From Chryseosolibacter sp964551035 (lineage in GTDB: Bacteria > Bacteroidota > Bacteroidia > Cytophagales > Cyclobacteriaceae): a stretch of 64,000 nt of DNA. How positions within the stretch are numbered: the stretch's first letter is position 1; every line of letters starts with the position of its first letter. The notes below the pieces were generated by a model that saw nothing but the letters and a program-made list of their open reading frames with translations, made no database searches and was not told where the DNA came from. A program made the translations under genes and the position numbers. This document shows positions 25,432 to 34,070 of this stretch, piece by piece. Location: the NCBI GenBank assembly GCA_964551035.1, contig CAZKBK010000016.1, positions 40,772 to 104,771 of the forward strand. The letters are read 5' to 3'.

Positions 25432-26343
25432 TTACCATCCCGACGATGCGACGACAAGGCCGGCGCCGAAAAGTAAGACAAACGCAAAAGCGGAAAGGGC
25501 CATTTGTTTCAGGAATGGGTCAAGCTGCTGGCCCACCCTGCTCGTGACGGCAGCGCCATTTCGCACAAAGAACGGCAGCGTAGCGAGAAACAGAAGCTGC
25601 CACGGGGACTGATAGGTCAATGCCGTGTAGATGAGGGCCGCGGCGATTCCAAAAGCCAGCAGGCACCAATGATACGCCACCGCATTTTTCCGCCCGATCC
25701 GTACGGGAACGGAAAATTTGCCCGCCTCCCGGTCGGATTCGATGTCCCGGATATTGTTGATATTCAGTACCGCCATGGCAAACACGCCGCAGCTCAATGC
25801 CGGCAAGAAGTTGAGCCCGGAAAGGTCCTTGGTGAAGAGATAACACGACCCCAACACACCCACAAATCCAAAGAAAATCAGCACAGACAAGTCTCCCAGG
25901 CCGGAATAACCGTATGGCCTCCGTCCCATGGTGTAAGCGATTGCCGCCAGTATGCACAGGACGCCCAATGCAAAGAAAAAAAGGAACGCGCGCCATTCAA
26001 ATCCAAAGGAGACAATCAGCAGAAGGATACCGCTCACGAGAGACAGCGCCACCAACAACGCGACAGCCGTGATCATTTGGCGGCGGGTGACGGCTCCGGA
26101 CTGTACGGCGCGCGACGGGCCTGTGCGCGTGCGGCTATCGGCGCCATGTACGGAATCGCCATAATCATTGGCAAGGTTTGAAAGGATCTGCAGGAATACC
26201 GTTGTGGTCACACAAAGGAGAAATATATCCCAGCGAAACGCGTTCGCGCTTGCGGCCAGAAATCCGCCCATGGCGATAGAGGAGATGGCCAGGGGTAGCG
26301 TCCTCAGGCGAAAGGCTTTAATCCAGGTGCGGACGTTGCTCAA
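25432..26343 (-). CDS. menA: 1,4-dihydroxy-2-naphthoate polyprenyltransferase
   Basis: MenA attaches the polyprenyl chain to 1,4-dihydroxy-2-naphthoate, the membrane step of menaquinone synthesis. The 303-residue protein has the UbiA fold with about eight or nine helices and both Asp-rich prenyl-diphosphate sites: NDYGDSVHGAD with SRTRTGPSRAVQSG, and NNIRDIESDREAGK followed by VRIGR. Its ATG overlaps the stop codon of the preceding glutathione peroxidase gene by four bases. Confidence 0.95.
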   Translation of the reverse strand: MSNVRTWIKAFRLRTLPLAISSIAMGGFLAASANAFRWDIFLLCVTTTVFLQILSNLANDYGDSVHGADSRTRTGPSRAVQSGAVTRRQMITAVALLVALSLVSGILLLIVSFGFEWRAFLFFFALGVLCILAAIAYTMGRRPYGYSGLGDLSVLIFFGFVGVLGSCYLFTKDLSGLNFLPALSCGVFAMAVLNINNIRDIESDREAGKFSVPVRIGRKNAVAYHWCLLAFGIAAALIYTALTYQSPWQLLFLATLPFFVRNGAAVTSRVGQQLDPFLKQMALSAFAFVLLFGAGLVVASSGW

Positions 26344-26852
26344 GGGGCGATCAGGTCGATGATTCGTTTATCGAGAGGATTGACTTTAGAGCCGAAAAAT
26401 GCAACTACTTTCCCATTCCTGTCAACGATGTACTTGCAAAAATTCCAGGTCGGTAGTTTCCCGGTTTGCTTCTCCAGCCAACGGTATAGCGGATGGCGGT
26501 TCCGTCCCTTCACCGAGATCTTCTCGAACATCCTGAAACTCACGCCATAGTTTTTTTCGCAGAAGGTAGCTATATCGGTATTTGTTCCCGGCTCTTGCCA
26601 CAAGAAGTTGTTGGCAGGGAATCCAAGAACCGTCACTTTTTCGCTGTATTGTTCATGAAGCTTTTGCAAATCGGCGTACTGGGGTGTCTGACCACATTTA
26701 GACGCTGTGTTCACGATCATAAGGGTACGTCCCCGGTAGGTATCAAAGTCAATTTCCTCGCCATCGATTGATCGCATGTGAACGTTGTACAACGAAAGCA
26801 CGGGTTTCTCCCGGGGAGCGAAAAGCCCGTTAACGAACGAGAAAAGTCCCAT
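26340..26852 (-). CDS. Glutathione peroxidase-family protein, cytoplasmic or membrane-near copy
   Basis: The 170-residue enzyme belongs to the GPx family, which in bacteria is usually thioredoxin-dependent. The catalytic set is complete: Cys53 (ASKCGQTPQY), Gln86 (WQEPGTN) and Trp136-Asn137 (PTWNFCKY). Cys takes the place of selenocysteine. The N-terminus (MGLFSFVNGLF) is only weakly hydrophobic. It overlaps menA by four bases and follows a paralogue by 11 bases, so the order is gpx-gpx-menA in one unit. Confidence 0.93.
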   Translation of the reverse strand: MGLFSFVNGLFAPREKPVLSLYNVHMRSIDGEEIDFDTYRGRTLMIVNTASKCGQTPQYADLQKLHEQYSEKVTVLGFPANNFLWQEPGTNTDIATFCEKNYGVSFRMFEKISVKGRNRHPLYRWLEKQTGKLPTWNFCKYIVDRNGKVVAFFGSKVNPLDKRIIDLIAP

Positions 26853-26863
26853 GGCAGGGCTGC

Positions 26864-27364
26864 CTATAAGGCACCGACAATTTCCGCATCGAGAGGCTTA
26901 ACTTTCGAAGGGAAAAACTTCACGGTACCATCCGGCTTGACGAGATATTTGCAGAAATTCCAGGTGGGCTCCTTTCCGCTCTTTTCTTTCAGCCATTGAT
27001 AAAGCGGGTGCTGGTCTTCTCCCTTGACCGAAATCTTCTCGAACATTTGAAATTTCACGCCGTAGTTCTTTTGGCAAAACTGGGCGATCTCCGTGTTGGT
27101 TCCCGGCTCCTGTCCGCCGAAATTGTTCGCGGGGAAGCCGAGCACGATCACCTTGTCCCCGTAGGTTTCATGCAGCTTCTCGAGATCTGCATACTGGGGT
27201 GTGTAGCCGCATTCGGAAGCCACGTTGACGATGAGCAGGTTCTTCCCTTCATACCGGGCGAAGTCGATCGCCTCGCCGTCGATGGCATTCATTTTAAAAT
27301 CGTAGATGGAGTCCATAGGTGTGCCGAACAATGTAATCAACAGAAGAATCATTGAAGTTTTCAT
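26864..27364 (-). CDS. Glutathione peroxidase-family protein, possibly exported copy
   Basis: A second GPx of 166 residues, strongly similar to its downstream neighbour (for example YGVKFQMFEKISVKG against YGVSFRMFEKISVKG). Catalytic residues are Cys52 (ASECGYTPQY), Gln85 (GGQEPGTN) and Trp135-Asn136. Unlike the neighbour, it begins with a short hydrophobic segment (MKTSMILLLITLFG) that may export or anchor it. The pair looks like a tandem duplication with divergence in location. It is the first gene of the gpx-gpx-menA unit. Confidence 0.93.
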   Translation of the reverse strand: MKTSMILLLITLFGTPMDSIYDFKMNAIDGEAIDFARYEGKNLLIVNVASECGYTPQYADLEKLHETYGDKVIVLGFPANNFGGQEPGTNTEIAQFCQKNYGVKFQMFEKISVKGEDQHPLYQWLKEKSGKEPTWNFCKYLVKPDGTVKFFPSKVKPLDAEIVGAL

Positions 27365-27419
27365 AGATATATGGATTTAGCCATAAAACGCCGGCCGGCA
27401 CCGGAACGTTCATCGGTCA

Positions 27420-29207
27420 TCACATGCGCTCGGGGACGTCGATACCCAATAGCCGCATGGCCCTTTTCAAGGCGTCAGCAACCGCACGGGAAAGGGCCAC
27501 CCTACCCCTGAGTTTTGCCGGGTCTGCTTCGTTAAAGATAGGGATGTTTTGATAAAACTGATTGTATTCCTTCGCCAAATCATATGCAAAATTGGCGACA
27601 ACCGCTGGTGAGTATGCGCTTGCCGCTTCGCGGATCCGGTTCTCGAAATTGCCCAGTACGTGAAGCACCTCTTTCTCCGCATTCTCCAGCGAGGAAATGC
27701 CATCGAGGTCAGCCACTGTGACCACCAGGTTTAGCTGGGCGGCTTTCCGAAGGATCGCCCGGATACGCGCATGCGTGTACTGGATAAACGGACCAGTAAA
27801 CCCTTGCAGTTGAATAGATTCGTTGGGATCGAACAGCATGCGCTTCCTCGGGTCCACTTTGAGCAGGAAGAATTTGAGCGCCCCCAGGCCGATCATGTTG
27901 AACAACGCGCGTGCCTCTTCGTCAGACAACTCGTCCACCTTGCCCAGTGTTCGGGTCTGCTGTTCGGCTTCCGCGATCATTTCAGCCATCAGGTCGTCGG
28001 CATCCACGACCGTACCTTCGCGCGATTTCATCTTGCCCGAGGGAAGGTCCACCATGCCGTACGACAAATGGTAACAATGCTTCGCCCACGGGAAGCCGAG
28101 TTTTTCAAGAATGAGAAACAAGACTTTGAAGTGATACTCCTGCTCGTTGCCCACGGTGTAGATCTGGCCGGCAATGTTCGGAAAATCGCGAAACCTGAGA
28201 ATGGCCGTACCGATATCCTGCGTAATGTAGACTGAAGTCCCGTCGGAGCGCAGCAGCACCTTCTCATCCAGCCCATCGCGCGTGAGGTCTACCCAGACTG
28301 AGCCATCCGTTTTTTTGAAGAAGACGCCCTTCTCAAGGCCGTTCAGCACTTCCTCCTTACCAAGGAGGTAGGTGTCTGATTCGTAGTAGAGTTTGTCGAA
28401 TGCGACGCCCATGGTTTTGTACGTCGCGGCAAAGCCTTCGTAAACCCAGCCGTTCATGGTCCGCCAGCGTTCGAGCGTGGCTGGGTCGCGCTGTTCCCAT
28501 TTGCGCAGCATCTCTGCGGCAAGTTTCATGATCGGGGCCTCTTTTTCAGCCTCGGCCTCACCCATGCCCTTCTCTTTTAACGCACTTACCTGGGCTTTGT
28601 ACGCTTTGTCAAAGGCCACATAATATTTACCCACCAGGTGGTCACCCTTTATGCCACTGGATTTCGGCGTCTCACCCTCGCCATACAAGGTCCACGCTGC
28701 CATGGATTTACAGATATGAATGCCGCGGTCGTTGATGATCTGCACCCTATGGACCGTATACCCGTTGGCCTTAAGAATTTCCGACACACTCCAGCCTAGA
28801 AAGTTGTTCCTCAGGTGGCCGAGGTGAAGGGGTTTGTTGGTGTTTGGCGAGGAATATTCCACCATGATCTCTTCGCCGTTGGAAGGGAGCTGGCCAAAGT
28901 CAGGGTTTTCAAAAATAGCCTTCAGCGTCTCGACCCATATCTTGTCGTGAAGTACGAGATTCAGAAAGCCCTTCACCACATTAAAGCGCGCCACGATCCC
29001 TGAATGCGCGCTCAGGTGTTCACCAATAAGGGATGCCGTTTCGTCGGGTTTCTTGCCGGAAATCCTTGCCAGCGGAAAGCACACCAGCGTGTGCGAACCT
29101 TCAAACTCCTGGTTAGTGGGTTGTAGCTGAACGGTGTCGACCCTTTGCCCGAAGAGATCGGTGATCGTATGCTGGATTGCTTCGCGGAGTTTCAGTTCGG
29201 GGCTCAT
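27420..29207 (-). CDS. argS: Arginyl-tRNA synthetase
   Basis: ArgS charges tRNA-Arg. The 595-residue length is normal for a class I enzyme. The HIGH motif appears as HLGH (128-131, in PLHLGHLRNNFLG) and a KMSKS-like signature as SGKMKSREG. The Arg-specific N-terminal Add-1 domain and the C-terminal anticodon-binding DALR domain ending RLLGIDVPERM are in place. It lies 34 bases behind the deoxyhypusine-synthase-like gene on the same strand and may share its transcript, which places protein-synthesis use of arginine beside polyamine genes. Confidence 0.97.
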   Translation of the reverse strand: MSPELKLREAIQHTITDLFGQRVDTVQLQPTNQEFEGSHTLVCFPLARISGKKPDETASLIGEHLSAHSGIVARFNVVKGFLNLVLHDKIWVETLKAIFENPDFGQLPSNGEEIMVEYSSPNTNKPLHLGHLRNNFLGWSVSEILKANGYTVHRVQIINDRGIHICKSMAAWTLYGEGETPKSSGIKGDHLVGKYYVAFDKAYKAQVSALKEKGMGEAEAEKEAPIMKLAAEMLRKWEQRDPATLERWRTMNGWVYEGFAATYKTMGVAFDKLYYESDTYLLGKEEVLNGLEKGVFFKKTDGSVWVDLTRDGLDEKVLLRSDGTSVYITQDIGTAILRFRDFPNIAGQIYTVGNEQEYHFKVLFLILEKLGFPWAKHCYHLSYGMVDLPSGKMKSREGTVVDADDLMAEMIAEAEQQTRTLGKVDELSDEEARALFNMIGLGALKFFLLKVDPRKRMLFDPNESIQLQGFTGPFIQYTHARIRAILRKAAQLNLVVTVADLDGISSLENAEKEVLHVLGNFENRIREAASAYSPAVVANFAYDLAKEYNQFYQNIPIFNEADPAKLRGRVALSRAVADALKRAMRLLGIDVPERM

Positions 29208-29241
29208 CTTCCATTGACCATTTTTACGCCGGGGTTGCGCG

Positions 29242-30219
29242 TTACCACCCTAGCACATAAGCAAACACCAGCGGAGCTACGATGGTGGCATCGGATTCAA
29301 TGATAAACTTGGGGGTATCGATGCTCAACTTTCCCCAGGTGATCTTTTCATTGGGAACGGCTCCCGAGTACGATCCATAGCTGGTGGTGGAGTCGCTGAT
29401 CTGGCAGAAGTAGCTCCAGAACGGCACGCCTTCGCGCCCGAGGTCCTGGTGCAGCATCGGCACAACGCAGATCGGGAAATCACCCGCAATACCGCCGCCG
29501 ACCTGGAAGAACCCAATCCCTTCGGGTTTTGCGTTCTCGGTATACCAATCAGCGAGAAAAGTCATGTACTCAATCCCACCGCGAACGGTGGTAGGTTTCA
29601 GTTCGCCGGTGACGCAATATGAGGCGAAGATGTTTCCCATGGTGGAGTCTTCCCAGCCGGGGACCACAAGCGGCAGGTTCTTTTCAGCCGCGGCGATCAT
29701 CCATGAGTTTTTCGGATCAATCTGATAGTATTGCTTTAACACGCCGCTATTGAGCATTTTGTACATGAACTCGTGAGGGAGATAGCGCGCGCCGCGATCG
29801 TTGGCATCCTTCCAAAGTTCATAAATGTGCTTCTGCAACCTTCTGAAGGCTTCCTCCTCGGGGATACAGGTATCAGTTACGCGGTTCATGCCCTTGCCAA
29901 GCAACTCCCACTCCTGCTCGGGGGTAAGATCGCGGTAGTTGGGAATGCGCTTATAGTAGTCATGAGCTACCAGGTTCATGATGTCTTCCTCGAGGTTAGC
30001 GCCGGTACACGAGATGATCTGCACTTTGTCCTGTCGGATCATTTCCGCCAGCGAGATTCCCAGTTCACCGGTGCTCATCGCCCCGGCAAGGGTGATCATC
30101 ATCTTTTTGCCGCTTTCGACATGCGTTTTATACGCCCTGGCCGCATCGACCAGCGACGCAGCATTGAAATGTAGAAAGTGCTTTTCGATAAAGGATGAAA
30201 TCGGTCTGTCCTGACTCAT
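29242..30219 (-). CDS. Deoxyhypusine synthase-like protein, possible homospermidine synthase
   Basis: The ATG at 30219 gives a 325-residue product (MSQDRPISSFIEKHF); a longer frame upstream is not protein-like. It matches the deoxyhypusine synthase family, with the NAD-binding LAGAMSTGELG and SCTGANLEED stretches, QVGGGIAGDFPI, and the catalytic-type lysine K297 in TWGKL. Bacteria lack eIF5A; bacterial members of this family have been shown in several cases to make sym-homospermidine from putrescine. Specificity here is inferred, supported by the nearby arginine decarboxylase and ureohydrolase genes. argS follows on the same strand. Confidence 0.88.
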   Translation of the reverse strand: MSQDRPISSFIEKHFLHFNAASLVDAARAYKTHVESGKKMMITLAGAMSTGELGISLAEMIRQDKVQIISCTGANLEEDIMNLVAHDYYKRIPNYRDLTPEQEWELLGKGMNRVTDTCIPEEEAFRRLQKHIYELWKDANDRGARYLPHEFMYKMLNSGVLKQYYQIDPKNSWMIAAAEKNLPLVVPGWEDSTMGNIFASYCVTGELKPTTVRGGIEYMTFLADWYTENAKPEGIGFFQVGGGIAGDFPICVVPMLHQDLGREGVPFWSYFCQISDSTTSYGSYSGAVPNEKITWGKLSIDTPKFIIESDATIVAPLVFAYVLGW

Positions 30220-30432
30220 GGCGGTGCTTGATTTTGGGGGCGAAATTAAAGAAATAAGGCAAAAGTTTGGGTTAAAGGGGAGAGAAGTTTCCCGCGTGTG
30301 ATGCGACGGCAAAATTGGTCGCGAAGAAGCCGCCACCCTTGCGCGTCGCGGATTCAAGCGACGGCGAATCGGCCGGGTGAAAGGCATTGAAAAAGCGGGA
30401 TGTCATTGTTTTTTCTAATATCTTACCCTTTT

Positions 30433-31098
30433 ATGAAGGAGGTATCGGTGTTTGTTTTGCAACTGACGGTTGTTTTTTGTCTTGTCTCATCAGCGCTTCT
30501 GGCGCAAACGCGCCCCTCTGATGAGGGCTTTGAGCTCGTCAAAGAGCGGGATGATGTCAAAATCTTTGAGCGTTGGGTATTCTTTCCAAAAAGCGATCCG
30601 CCCGTAGAAGCGCGTGAGGTGAAAGGTGAATTCTTCGCACAGTGCTCCATCGACGAGGCTGTCGCGCTCATTCGCGACCAATCGCAGATTGGTCGTTGGC
30701 AAAGTCATGTTTCGAAATTTCGCGTGTATCCGGTGAATGATAGCTTGTGGCATGAGTACTCCTACCACGACATTCCCTGGCCGGTGAGCGACCAGGACCA
30801 TTACCTGGAATACAGGGTTGTTACCTCCATTCCCGGGAAGGAACTCTTCCTTACCTTCGAGAGCACGATAGACGATGCGCGGGCGCCGGTACATGAAGAC
30901 GCAACCCGCATGACTTTGGCCGGCAGTTGGTTATTTGAGAACCTGAACGGCAAGACCAGGATCACTTACAGGATCCTGTCCATGCCGCTCGGTATTCCAA
31001 GGATTTTCACGGACCCGGTCATACGCAGCAACATGATGTCGACCATCACGTCGTACGTGGAACTGCTGGAGGCCAACGGGGATGCGGGATCGAAATGA
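30433..31098 (+). CDS. Exported START-domain (SRPBCC fold) protein
   Basis: The ATG at 30433 starts a signal peptide (MKEVSVFVLQLTVVFCLVSSALLA). The remaining about 200 residues fit a START lipid-binding domain: WHEYSYHDIPWPVSDQDHY is a family hallmark, followed by EYRVVTSIPG and FENLNGKTRITYRI. It likely binds a hydrophobic ligand in the periplasm. The gene is convergent with the arginase-family gene, with two bases between the two stops. No functional link to polyamines is apparent. Confidence 0.85.
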   Translation: MKEVSVFVLQLTVVFCLVSSALLAQTRPSDEGFELVKERDDVKIFERWVFFPKSDPPVEAREVKGEFFAQCSIDEAVALIRDQSQIGRWQSHVSKFRVYPVNDSLWHEYSYHDIPWPVSDQDHYLEYRVVTSIPGKELFLTFESTIDDARAPVHEDATRMTLAGSWLFENLNGKTRITYRILSMPLGIPRIFTDPVIRSNMMSTITSYVELLEANGDAGSK

Positions 31099-31101
31099 CG
31101 C

Positions 31102-32064
31102 TTACTCGGCAAGTACCGGCCGGCTGAGGATGGATCGCGTTGTCGCTTCGACAATTTCAAACGCGCTTTCCGCCATTCGGTTCTCCGTGTCCAGCGTCGG
31201 GTTTACTTCCACGATCTCCCATGCACAGATTTTCGGACTTCGGGCAAGTTCGACATTGAGTTCCTTCGCCTCGTCGACAGTGAGCCCGTTGGGCACCGGT
31301 GTTCCGGTTCCGGTAGAAATGCGGGAATCCATGCTGTCTACATCGAAAGAAACGTAGATCATATCGCAATGGTCCAGCATGTCGAGCGCCTTCCCGGCGA
31401 TAGCCTTTGCGCCGGATTTCTTCACCTCTTCCGTCTCAATGAAATTGACGTTGTATTTGTTGATGAGGTAATTCTCAGGCTTTTCCAGGTCGCGCACGGA
31501 GATGTAAACGATGTCTTCAGGATAGATCTTCGGTCCGGGGATCCCAACATTCTTTATTTGTTCCCAGTAGTCGAGCGTTTCGCCGCGCGGGTCATTGACT
31601 TTGCATTCAAAGTTGTCGACGCCGCAGGCCATGGCCACCGCCATGCCGTGCATATTTCCGCTTGGCGTGGTGAAAGGCGTGTGGAAATCGGCGTGCGCAT
31701 CGATCCAGATCACACCAAGGCGGATCTTGGGATACGCTTTCTTGATGCCCGCAATCGTCCCATAGGCCGTGCTGTGGTCACCGGCCATAATGAGCGGGAA
31801 ATACTCGTCGAAGAGCTGCTCATACACTTCCAGACATACACGTTCCTCCATGATCAACACGCCGTCGATGAATTTCGCATAGGCATGCTTGGCACCGTCG
31901 AACAATAATTCGTTAACGTTTTCAACCTCGATAGACTCGTATTGTTTGAAAAAATCCGAGTTGAGGTCAAGGCTTGCAATTTTCATTGCCTCCACACCAA
32001 GGCTGGCACCGCGAGTACCAGCCCCGATTTCCGACTTCACTTCAATAATCTTGATCTCTTTCAT
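31102..32064 (-). CDS. Arginase/agmatinase-family ureohydrolase
   Basis: The 320-residue protein has the binuclear manganese site of ureohydrolases: H97 (AGDHST), D122-H124-D126 (IDAHADFHTP) and D241-D243 (SFDVDSMD). The following STGTGTPVPNGL loop is closer to arginases than to typical agmatinases, but the two cannot be separated safely by eye. It would release urea from arginine (giving ornithine) or from agmatine (giving putrescine). The arginine decarboxylase gene is divergent across a 331-base gap, which favours a role in the same polyamine route. Confidence 0.9.
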   Translation of the reverse strand: MKEIKIIEVKSEIGAGTRGASLGVEAMKIASLDLNSDFFKQYESIEVENVNELLFDGAKHAYAKFIDGVLIMEERVCLEVYEQLFDEYFPLIMAGDHSTAYGTIAGIKKAYPKIRLGVIWIDAHADFHTPFTTPSGNMHGMAVAMACGVDNFECKVNDPRGETLDYWEQIKNVGIPGPKIYPEDIVYISVRDLEKPENYLINKYNVNFIETEEVKKSGAKAIAGKALDMLDHCDMIYVSFDVDSMDSRISTGTGTPVPNGLTVDEAKELNVELARSPKICAWEIVEVNPTLDTENRMAESAFEIVEATTRSILSRPVLAE

Positions 32065-32395
32065 ATTCGCGTTTATTATGACTGCGCCCAGTCGACAGAT
32101 TTTAAAAACTCAGGTAACCGGCAAAAAATATGGGTTCGAAGGACGGTTTGTCTTTGGAAAAAAACTGGCCCTCGCCCTTTAGAAATCGGGCGGCAAGATT
32201 CGAAAAACGAGGAGGGGCAGGTGGTTTACCATACTCTTTGAATTATTGCAAAGATGGCAAAATTATCCCAATATTGCACTCCCTTTGGAATCGTTTATCC
32301 ATGTTCGAGTAACGTTAATCGTTCAGACTAACTCTCTGACGGTGAGTGAATTGCGGTTCCAATAGCAGGCAACCTTATAACGATTAACGCGATCA
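32065..32395. other. Divergent control region between ureohydrolase and arginine decarboxylase genes
   Basis: This 331-base gap carries no gene. Its right half holds an 11-base perfect inverted repeat ending just before the decarboxylase start. A TTTG at 32284 and a weak TAACGTTA box 22 bases later could form the decarboxylase promoter. The left half is purine-rich with no structure that I recognise. Confidence 0.5.
32313..32389 (+). promoter_or_regulatory. Perfect 11-bp inverted repeat in the arginine decarboxylase leader
   Basis: CGTTAATCGTT (32313-32323) and AACGATTAACG (32379-32389) are exact reverse complements with 55 bases between them. The second arm ends six bases before the ATG, where a ribosome would bind. 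Either an mRNA structure hides the start, or the arms are two operator sites. Confidence 0.55.
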
Positions 32396-33802
32396 ATGAA
32401 GAGCTATCGGGAGCTGATTGAACAAACCTTCGAATTCCCCCAGAAAGAGTTTAAAGTCAGAGAGCACGAACTGCTGTTTAACGACGTCCCTTTGATGGAA
32501 ATCATCGGGGAATACGGGACGCCCCTGAAACTTACCTACCTGCCCCGGATCAGCGAGAACATCCGGTTCGTGCAGGCCACCTTCAACAACGCGATTGAAC
32601 GGTTCCGCTACAACGGCAAATACACCTATTGTTACTGCACGAAGTCTTCACACTTCTCTTTCGTCCTGGAGGAAGCCCTGAAGAACGACGATGTGCATAT
32701 TGAAACGTCTTCGGCGTTTGACATCCCCATTGTCAGATCGCTTTACGCACGCGGTAGAATTTCCAAAGACACCCACATCCTTTGCAATGGTTTTAAAATG
32801 CCGTTGTACACCCAGAATATCGCCGGATTGCTGAATGAAGGCTTTCACAATTGCATGCCGATCCTCGACGAGATGGGTGAGATCGATGAATACGAAAAGC
32901 AGGTGAAGGGCCCCTACCACGTGGGCATTCGCGTCGCCGCCGACGAAGAGCCTAAGTTTGAGTTCTATACGTCGCGCCTGGGCATCCGCTATAGCGACAT
33001 CACCGACTTTTATCGCGACAAGATCGAGCAGAGCCCTAAGGCATCGCTGAAGATGCTGCATTTCTTTATTAACACCGGCATCAAGGATACGGCCTATTAC
33101 TGGAGCGAACTGAGCCGGTTCATTTTCAAGTATTGCGAACTGAAAAAGATCTGTCCCACGCTCGATTCGATCGACATCGGGGGCGGGTTCCCTATAAAAA
33201 CTTCGTTGACCTTCCACTATGACTATAAGTACATGATCGAACAGATCGTGGAAAACATCAAATGGATCTGCGACAAGAACAATGTTCCCGTTCCGAATAT
33301 CTTCACGGAATTCGGAAGTTATACCGTCGGTGAAAGCGGCGCCATCCTCTACAAGGTCATCGACCAGAAACTTCAGAACGACAAGGAGCTTTGGTACATG
33401 ATCGATGGTTCCTTCATCACTCACATTCCTGACGCGTGGGGGCTTAATCAGAAGTACATTCTTCTGGCGGTGAACAAATGGGATGATCCCTACCACAAAG
33501 TGAACATGGGCGGCCTGACCTGCGACAGCATGGACTATTACAATTCCGAAGCGCATACCGGGGAAGTGTTCCTTCCCATGATCAATGATGACGAGCCACT
33601 CTATATCGGTTTCTTTCATACAGGCGCCTATCAGGAATCGCTGGGGGGCTACGGCGGCATTCAGCATTGCCTGATCCCCGCTCCCAAGCATGTGCTGATT
33701 GAACGCAATGAAGATGGCGAGATCTCGACCCGGTTATTCGCCCCGGAACAGTCCAGCGAAAGCATGCTGAAGGTGCTGGGATATCAAGAGGGCAAGGGTT
33801 GA
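32396..33802 (+). CDS. Arginine decarboxylase, PLP fold-type III
   Basis: The 468-residue enzyme belongs to the Orn/DAP/Arg decarboxylase group 2. PLP-linked lysine is K83 (YCTKSSH), the phosphate loop is GGG at 262-264 (DIGGGFPI), E305-F-G-S replaces the usual EPGR-type motif, and Cys376-Asp377 (GLTCDSMD) with GAY at 410-412 complete the site. Bacteroidota versions of this branch are annotated as arginine decarboxylases, giving agmatine; a different diamino-acid substrate is possible. It is divergent from the ureohydrolase gene and is followed by a terminator. Confidence 0.85.
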   Translation: MKSYRELIEQTFEFPQKEFKVREHELLFNDVPLMEIIGEYGTPLKLTYLPRISENIRFVQATFNNAIERFRYNGKYTYCYCTKSSHFSFVLEEALKNDDVHIETSSAFDIPIVRSLYARGRISKDTHILCNGFKMPLYTQNIAGLLNEGFHNCMPILDEMGEIDEYEKQVKGPYHVGIRVAADEEPKFEFYTSRLGIRYSDITDFYRDKIEQSPKASLKMLHFFINTGIKDTAYYWSELSRFIFKYCELKKICPTLDSIDIGGGFPIKTSLTFHYDYKYMIEQIVENIKWICDKNNVPVPNIFTEFGSYTVGESGAILYKVIDQKLQNDKELWYMIDGSFITHIPDAWGLNQKYILLAVNKWDDPYHKVNMGGLTCDSMDYYNSEAHTGEVFLPMINDDEPLYIGFFHTGAYQESLGGYGGIQHCLIPAPKHVLIERNEDGEISTRLFAPEQSSESMLKVLGYQEGKG

Positions 33803-33847
33803 TGCCGGCATTCGTCATGGCCGTTCCCAACGTCCTGTGTCATTTTT

Positions 33848-33885
33848 GGTAGCCCCGGGCATCCCGGATACCTCCATTTTTTTTT
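33848..33885 (+). terminator. Terminator after the arginine decarboxylase gene
   Basis: GGTA/TACC and CCGGG/CCCGG pair into an interrupted nine-base-pair stem with a CAT loop, followed by TCCA and nine T residues. It lies 46 bases beyond the decarboxylase stop codon. Confidence 0.6.
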
Positions 33886-34014
33886 GCTGACCGCGGTCTT
33901 TATGCCGGCGTCCAGGCACCGTATCATTTTCTCGATGACCATCCCGAATCCCGATGGGAGGCGCCGTGAACCTGCGACGGCCTTTGGCATTTCGTGCCAT
34001 AGCGGCGGGCCCTG

Positions 34015-34070
34015 AAGCGGCTGTTTTCACCGCTGGTAAGTCCCCGGCGATTTGTTAAAGCGGCTGTTTT
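34015..34070 (+). repeat. 13-bp direct repeat upstream of the EF-G paralogue
   Basis: AAGCGGCTGTTTT occurs at 34015-34027 and again at 34058-34070, 43 bases from start to start (four helical turns). Both copies are in the same orientation, about 200 bases before the EF-G-like start codon. It could be a pair of regulator sites. Confidence 0.4.

Noticed and set aside
26340..27364. Selenocysteine in the glutathione peroxidases
   Set aside because: Both active-site positions are ordinary cysteine codons and no in-frame TGA is present.
29242..30219. True deoxyhypusine synthase modifying an eIF5A-like protein
   Set aside because: Bacteria lack eIF5A and hypusine; polyamine synthesis is the more likely role given the nearby genes.
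32648..33691. A 347-codon frame on the minus strand inside the arginine decarboxylase gene
   Set aside because: It is antisense to a gene with all catalytic residues in place; long antisense frames are common in GC-rich coding sequence.
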